DNA of 64,000 nt from a bacterium (GTDB lineage Bacteria; Joyebacterota; Joyebacteria; Joyebacterales; Joyebacteraceae). The stretch covers positions 126,501 to 190,500 of the forward strand of contig JAPEKQ010000002.1 of assembly GCA_029990205.1 (NCBI GenBank), written 5' to 3'. Position numbers and translations under genes: made by a program. The number at the start of each line of letters is the position of its first letter. Position 1 is the stretch's first letter. The notes under the pieces were generated by a model. The model searched no databases and was not told the origin of the DNA. It saw only the letters and a list, made by a program, of their open reading frames with translations. Positions 59,530-64,000 of this stretch are shown here, one piece after another.

Positions 59530-59701
59530 GCGATGCGGCGCAACGCGATGCGGTGCGTCGTGCTTCTGTGCGACCTGCGGCGGCGCGACGTGTCGAGATG
59601 CGAACGGACTGGCATCGAGCATATCGGTCATCCAATCCAGTTCGAGCCCGAGGTCGCGTCACCACACACGGCGACAGGAGGTGTGAACAGAATCTCGGTG
59701 G

Positions 59702-60295
59702 CTATCGAGAGAACGCCCGGCGCACGTCGAGGGAGAGTTCCTTCGAGAGTCGGTACGCCGAGACGGCAAGGAAGGCTGCGCCAACCGCGACGATCGCCCA
59801 CGCGCCACCGGTGATGACTCCCGCCGGCACACTGCTCTGTACGGCCTCGACACCGGGCGACGTCGTTGTGGCGGAGACGATCGTGTCGAACCAGGAGTTG
59901 GCGATCGCTGAGAAGCGTCCAACGGGACCCGCCACACCGGACAGAACACCGGTCCTGACGAGCGTCGTCACCGCAGCTACGGTCCCGAGCACGGAACCCA
60001 CTGTCACAACGACGGGCTCGAATCGGCGCGCGGGTGCAGGGTGCGCGATCTCGCGCATCACCGCCGTCGGGAGCCAGGCGGGCGCCTTCTCCACGGCGGT
60101 CTCCGCAAGAGCCGCGTCGATCGACTGGAGTTCCGCGCGGAGTCCCCGGCACTCATGGCACGCCGCGCAGTGCTCGGCGAGAGCCCGGGCTTCATCGGCG
60201 CTCAGCTGTGCGGGAGACCCGAACCGGTCATCGTCCCCGAGGACGAGCGCGTCGAGCTCCTTCTGGATCAGCCGTTCTGCCGCAGTGCAGTCCAC
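59702..60295 (-). CDS. Anti-sigma factor with zinc-finger (zf-HC2) domain
   Basis: A 197-residue protein starting at GTG (AGGAG upstream). The N-terminus is a zinc-binding anti-sigma domain: MDCTAAERLIQKELD and AEHCAACHECRGLRAEL give the H-x3-C-x2-C motif plus an N-terminal Cys. One or two membrane helices follow (about 95-120 and 155-180), with a periplasmic loop between. It should hold the ECF sigma factor inactive at the membrane until the zinc site or the periplasmic part responds to a signal such as thiol stress. In the family, HxxxCxxC proteins are often redox-sensitive; that is inference here. Confidence 0.82.
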   Translation of the reverse strand: MDCTAAERLIQKELDALVLGDDDRFGSPAQLSADEARALAEHCAACHECRGLRAELQSIDAALAETAVEKAPAWLPTAVMREIAHPAPARRFEPVVVTVGSVLGTVAAVTTLVRTGVLSGVAGPVGRFSAIANSWFDTIVSATTTSPGVEAVQSSVPAGVITGGAWAIVAVGAAFLAVSAYRLSKELSLDVRRAFSR

Positions 60296-60487
60296 GTACA
60301 GCTCCTGTCAGTCTGTCTCCATGCGGTCATGTTCCTGACGGCAGCCCCGAACTGAGACGGAGGCCACCAATTCATCAGACACCGGCGGGTGTGCCCGGGT
60401 TTCGAAGAAACGGCACACGTGTAAGTATCCGTCCTGTAACCAGATACGAGCGTCACGCCCGGGCCGGGATCCCCGATCCGCGTGCGC

Positions 60488-62602
60488 TCAGGGCTTGAGA
60501 ATCACCCTGCGGATCCCCACGTTCCCGGGTCGGTCGAACGCGCGCACCGCGATGGCGTGCTCGCCGTCCTCGAGACCCGGCAGCTCAAGACGTCCCTCCT
60601 CGGACCGCCCGTCGAACATCCCGTCTTCCGGGTAGACCCGCTCCCACTCCCCGTAGTCCACAGAGACCTCGACCGCCGCGAGCGGGCTCGACGCATCGGT
60701 GACCTCGACCTTGAGCGTGACTCCGTCGCGGCTCCCGCTGAGGTCGATCCCACCGACGACCGGAGGGGTATTGTCGATCATGAAGGTCCCACTCAGTCCC
60801 TCGGCCTCGAACGCGGCCGGCGCCGGGTTGCCGGGGAGGTCGGACGCAACAACGCGCATCCGATACTCACCGTCCGGCATCGAGTAGCTGTCCCACGAGT
60901 GAACGGGCCTGTCGAGGTCACCCGCCATCAGCCACCACTCCTCCTCGCCCTCGTGGCGGACGTAGACGCCGAACGCGAGCTCGTCACCGTTCGGATCGAA
61001 GGCGTCCCACTCCACCGTCCTGACACCGCGCGCCGCGGGCGGGACCCGCTGCACGCCGTGATCGGTCGGATCCAGCGAGTAGGTCACCTCGAGACCCGAC
61101 GGCAGCGTCTGTGTCGCCGCGTCGTTTCCGTATGCGTTTGCCGAGAACCCGCTGCCCGCCTCGGAGACCGTGACGCTCACGACCTGCGGCGGAACGTTCT
61201 CGCGCATGTACGCGACCTCGACCGATCGGAGCGCGGTCTCTCGTCCGGCGCCCCGGTCGAAGGATGCCCTCCACTGGAGGAACCGCGATGCCGGACCTGC
61301 AACCCGCCCGTCCTCGAGGGGCGTCCACTCGCTCCAGCTGTCGTCCGGGGACTCGAGGCTCCCGCTCCGAGTCTCGATGGAGATGTCGCCGGAGCCGTCG
61401 GCGGTGACCAGACAGCTCCCCCAACGAGCGGAGGTCACTGCGTCGAAGACACGCGATTCGTAGCTCCCTCCCCCGGCGGTCGCTCGTCCGAGTCGGTAGA
61501 CGCCGCCCGGAGTGCCCGTTGTCACGACGGCCTCGTCGCCGGCGGATACGATCGAGAGAACCTCGGCCTCGTCCAGGTCGGCGAGGAGACCGTGCACGCC
61601 CGGCTCGATGGCGTAGATCTGACCGTCCGAGCCCGTGCCGGCGATGACCGCGCCGGCCGGCGTCCGTCCGAGGGCGACGACGGGCGCCTCGCCCGACCGC
61701 CATACCTCGTACGCTCCGCCGTCCGTAGTCCGGTAGACGGCGCCTTCGCCGAGCGGGACGCTCGGATCGGCCATCTCGTCGAGCGCAACCTCCATCGAGA
61801 TGCTCGACGCCGAGAACAGCATTGATCCGTCGGCATCGACGACGATGCCGGTCACCTCATCGTATCTCGTGTCGTACAGCACCCTGGCGTCGCGCCCGGG
61901 TGTGACGTCAAGCAGGAGACCGTCTCCGCCTGTTCCGGCCAGCACCCAATCCCCCGGAGCGGCCAGCGTGACGATATTGAGGTCGGACGGCTCGGTCAGC
62001 GTCCGTGCCTTGCCTCCTCGGTCGAGCGCGATGATGACGGCGGCCTCTCCCGTCCCGACGACGAGTCCGTGCTCCTGCGAAAACACCATCGCCCAGATGT
62101 AGTTCTCACCCGTCTCGTAGAAGAGCTCCGAATCGCCGTCCGAATCGACCCGGTAGACCTCGCCACCCGGCGCAGTCCCGACGAACACGTCACCGCCCCA
62201 GCCGACGGCCAGCGCCGGCAGATCGACGTCGTCCATCTCGAGCAGCACGCGTCCCCCCGAGACGTCCGCACGGACGAGCTTCCCCGGCGTCCCCGTCGTC
62301 ACATACACCTCGCCGCGAGGACCGATGGCCGACGACCACACGTAGTCACAGTCCGGTACATCGAGGGCTGTCAGAGGCGCGCCCGGCACGACACGCCCGC
62401 TCTCGAGAATGGCGACCCCGGCCGCCGTCCCGCGGAGGAACCCCGCGTAGCTGTCTGTCCGCCAATAGGTCGTCTCAACGGCCGACGCCGCGCCCCACGG
62501 GCTCGCGATGATGAGCGCCGCCAGCGTTGCGAGCGCGGCCGCGGCGCGGCGGCTCCGGCGCAACATGTCGCGCCCGCCGAACCGTTCGTGCGTCTGCTTC
62601 AT
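60488..62602 (-). CDS. Secreted beta-propeller-like protein with Ig-like C-terminal domains
   Basis: A 704-residue exported protein. ATG at 62602 (GGAGG upstream) gives a signal peptide ending near ASAVETT; an in-frame ATG 12 codons later is possible. Residues about 30-370 contain repeated blades of the form G-E-V-Y-x-T-T-G-T-P-G-x-L-V-R and G-A-V-Y-R-T-T-D-G, typical of a beta-propeller. A discoidin-like region (about 385-460; SGDISIETRSGSLESPDDSW) and two Ig/fibronectin-like domains follow, the last with IDNTPPVVGGIDLSGSRDG. No catalytic motif is seen. It starts 40 bp after the S55-type gene, so both may be one transcript. Confidence 0.75.
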   Translation of the reverse strand: MKQTHERFGGRDMLRRSRRAAAALATLAALIIASPWGAASAVETTYWRTDSYAGFLRGTAAGVAILESGRVVPGAPLTALDVPDCDYVWSSAIGPRGEVYVTTGTPGKLVRADVSGGRVLLEMDDVDLPALAVGWGGDVFVGTAPGGEVYRVDSDGDSELFYETGENYIWAMVFSQEHGLVVGTGEAAVIIALDRGGKARTLTEPSDLNIVTLAAPGDWVLAGTGGDGLLLDVTPGRDARVLYDTRYDEVTGIVVDADGSMLFSASSISMEVALDEMADPSVPLGEGAVYRTTDGGAYEVWRSGEAPVVALGRTPAGAVIAGTGSDGQIYAIEPGVHGLLADLDEAEVLSIVSAGDEAVVTTGTPGGVYRLGRATAGGGSYESRVFDAVTSARWGSCLVTADGSGDISIETRSGSLESPDDSWSEWTPLEDGRVAGPASRFLQWRASFDRGAGRETALRSVEVAYMRENVPPQVVSVTVSEAGSGFSANAYGNDAATQTLPSGLEVTYSLDPTDHGVQRVPPAARGVRTVEWDAFDPNGDELAFGVYVRHEGEEEWWLMAGDLDRPVHSWDSYSMPDGEYRMRVVASDLPGNPAPAAFEAEGLSGTFMIDNTPPVVGGIDLSGSRDGVTLKVEVTDASSPLAAVEVSVDYGEWERVYPEDGMFDGRSEEGRLELPGLEDGEHAIAVRAFDRPGNVGIRRVILKP

Positions 62603-62642
62603 GTGTCCTCCTCGGAGCATCGGCCAGTCGGCCGACGGCGCT

Positions 62643-64000
62643 CTAGTGCGCACCCGACTGGTCTTCGACGATGGTCAGCTGGATCTCGTGAACCCCGATG
62701 ACGGGGCGATCGTGCTTGAACTCGTGCTGGTCGAGCACTGTCATCTCGGCCCGGTCGACGGTGCCGGTCCCGGCCCCCGCCGCCATCACGAGCGCCGCGC
62801 GTCCGGGGACCCCCGTGAGTTCACGCCCTCGATGAGAGAGCCCCGGCTCCCATGACAGGAGCTGGATGACGACCGTGTCCTCCGGACGGACATCCGTTAT
62901 GGCCTCGACGATCTGTTCGTAGCTCCGGGGATAGGCGCCGGCCCCGAGTCGTTCGATCTCGAGCATGTGATAGTCGGAGGCTCCGGCCACTCGCAGCGCG
63001 ACAGGCCCCGCCGCGGCCGAACTCGGCACCACCAGGTCGACCACGCGCGTACTGCTCTCGTCCTGCCAGTCCCTGAGACCGATCCGGACGGCAACCGTGT
63101 CGCCGGGCGCGCACTCGGCGCGCTCCGCGGTCACGTGCTCGATGAACGACTGACGACGCCCGGAGTGAACGTCCACTTCGACGTCAACTCCGGTCAACTC
63201 ACCGCGCCTGTACTCGTTGAGAACCAGTAGTTCGACGATGGAGGCGACCTCTCCGCCGACGCGGTACGGAAGCCCCTCGGTGAAGAAGACGTTCTCGTAG
63301 GAGACCGGGCCGTCGCTGGTCTCGACCGTAACGCGCAGCGAAGCGGTCGCGGCTCCCGAGAGTCGCGCGGCTTCGGCAACGGCGTCAGAGAACGCCAGCC
63401 CCGTGAAGAGCGAGGAATAAGACGCGGAGCGAACGACGTTGAACGCGTATCGGGTCGGCGAGCCTCCGTCGACCGACACGCTCGCCGTCATCGGAAGCAT
63501 GTCGGGAGCGTCTCCGAGACGGCCGGCCACAACCCTCTGGCGGTCCTGAAGGAAGGTCCCGACGGGGTCGGTCCCCGAGGCGAACTTGAACGAGACCGCA
63601 AGCGAGGGCATCGACGCGTGGACGCGGGCCGCGACCATCGGGAGTTCGACGGGTCCGGCGTTGAACATCGGATGCCCGAACGCGAGAATCCGGTCGCCGT
63701 CGCGATGCGTTACGGTGCCGACCGCGGTCATGTTGATGTCCCCCGAGACGAGCTGCGCTCCGATGGCGGAGCCCGGTTCCACAATGGGGGGATCGGAGCT
63801 GCGTCCGCCGCTGCCGGCGCCCGCCGCCGCGGATCGGCCGGAGGCCGCGCTCGAGGATCCGCCGCCCGACGAGGTCACCGGAGCGAATCCGAGAGGTTCG
63901 AGCAGATCGGACGCGCCGGCAAGGAATGCCCGGTCGGCCGACGGCACGAGCAGGGGTGTCAGCGCGGGCGTCGCGCCCTGGTCGACGGCCTGGGGCGTCC
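62643..64000 (-). CDS. SpoIVB peptidase S55-domain protein, N-terminus beyond the right edge
   Basis: The frame stays open to base 64000, so the start lies outside; about 451 residues are visible. AIGAQLVSGDINMTAVGTVT and HRDGDRILAFGHPMFNAG are the S55 core after the catalytic region, with FKFASGTDPVGTFLQDRQR and ASVSVDGGSPTR following. The catalytic GMSGSP-type serine motif of S55 proteins normally lies N-terminal of this part and would be outside the window. Residues after about 200 form beta-sandwich domains. A Ser/Gly/Ala-rich linker precedes the core. Likely an envelope protease or protease-like adaptor acting outside the cytoplasm. Paired with the beta-propeller protein downstream. Confidence 0.8.
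   Translation of the reverse strand, partial: TPQAVDQGATPALTPLLVPSADRAFLAGASDLLEPLGFAPVTSSGGGSSSAASGRSAAAGAGSGGRSSDPPIVEPGSAIGAQLVSGDINMTAVGTVTHRDGDRILAFGHPMFNAGPVELPMVAARVHASMPSLAVSFKFASGTDPVGTFLQDRQRVVAGRLGDAPDMLPMTASVSVDGGSPTRYAFNVVRSASYSSLFTGLAFSDAVAEAARLSGAATASLRVTVETSDGPVSYENVFFTEGLPYRVGGEVASIVELLVLNEYRRGELTGVDVEVDVHSGRRQSFIEHVTAERAECAPGDTVAVRIGLRDWQDESSTRVVDLVVPSSAAAGPVALRVAGASDYHMLEIERLGAGAYPRSYEQIVEAITDVRPEDTVVIQLLSWEPGLSHRGRELTGVPGRAALVMAAGAGTGTVDRAEMTVLDQHEFKHDRPVIGVHEIQLTIVEDQSGAH

Overview
The window is GC-rich bacterial chromosome, densely coded on both strands. The cell type looks Gram-negative: there is an outer-membrane beta-barrel protein ending in an aromatic residue, several lipoproteins, an SLBB polysaccharide exporter, and secreted proteins with a C-terminal NPFNP/FlgD-like domain. 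That last domain, with the DUF6029, Omp28-like and TlpA combination, is what I know from uncultured FCB-related phyla (Eisenbacteria, Krumholzibacteriota, Zixibacteria and similar). The lineage is an inference; no rRNA or marker set is present.

Layout. 1-13.0 kb: surface polysaccharide locus (glycosyltransferases, O-antigen ligase/polymerase, Wzz-type chain-length protein, SLBB export protein, phosphodiesterase, flippase, RmlC-like epimerase, UDP-glucose dehydrogenase), then an MBL hydrolase. 13.1-18.1 kb: a small coiled protein, a large membrane/TPR protein, a universal stress protein and a DASS transporter. 18.3-29.4 kb: secreted and redox genes. One operon runs from a near-consensus promoter through TlpA, a DUF6029 barrel, an Omp28-like CxxC lipoprotein and a thioredoxin-like protein whose first active-site Cys codon is TGA; an M14 carboxypeptidase follows. 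A second unit is ArsR, thioredoxin, TlpA lipoprotein, a small membrane protein with an internal TGA, L,D-transpeptidase and deoxynucleoside kinase. 29.5-33.7 kb: DUF2914 lipoprotein, cysE, gltX with tRNA-Gln and tRNA-Glu, and a lysine-repeat histone-like protein. 34.1-41.2 kb: a beta-CASP nuclease, a TPP riboswitch with terminator controlling thi4 and a thiE-Nudix fusion, then a thiD/radical SAM/NrdG-like operon. 41.3-44.7 kb: a four-gene iron-sulfur/FAD dehydrogenase resembling dye-linked proline dehydrogenases. 44.8-64 kb: DUF3160 protein, XRE-cupin regulator, SPASM radical SAM protein, PimA-like glycosyltransferase, an MFS-acyltransferase fusion, a PHA-type regulator, three transporters, a nitroreductase, an ECF sigma factor and a zinc-finger anti-sigma protein, a beta-propeller-like secreted protein, and a SpoIVB/S55-type protein running off the right edge.

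Main discovery candidates. Two genes read through an in-frame TGA in the thiol/disulfide region. The first (TGA at 22688-22690) replaces the first Cys of a thioredoxin-like CxxC, giving a U-G-Y-C motif. It has an intact signal peptide before the TGA, about 640 codons after it, a hairpin directly 3' of the TGA, and a CxxC paralogue in the adjacent gene. The second (TGA at 27766-27768) is a 75-codon one-helix membrane protein with U-x4-C. It lies between a TlpA gene and an L,D-transpeptidase gene, with an 11-bp hairpin after the TGA and an ATGA overlap to the next gene. If both are selenocysteine codons, this is an extracytoplasmic selenium/thiol redox module. No selA, selB, selC or selD is in the window, so the claim depends on the rest of the genome.
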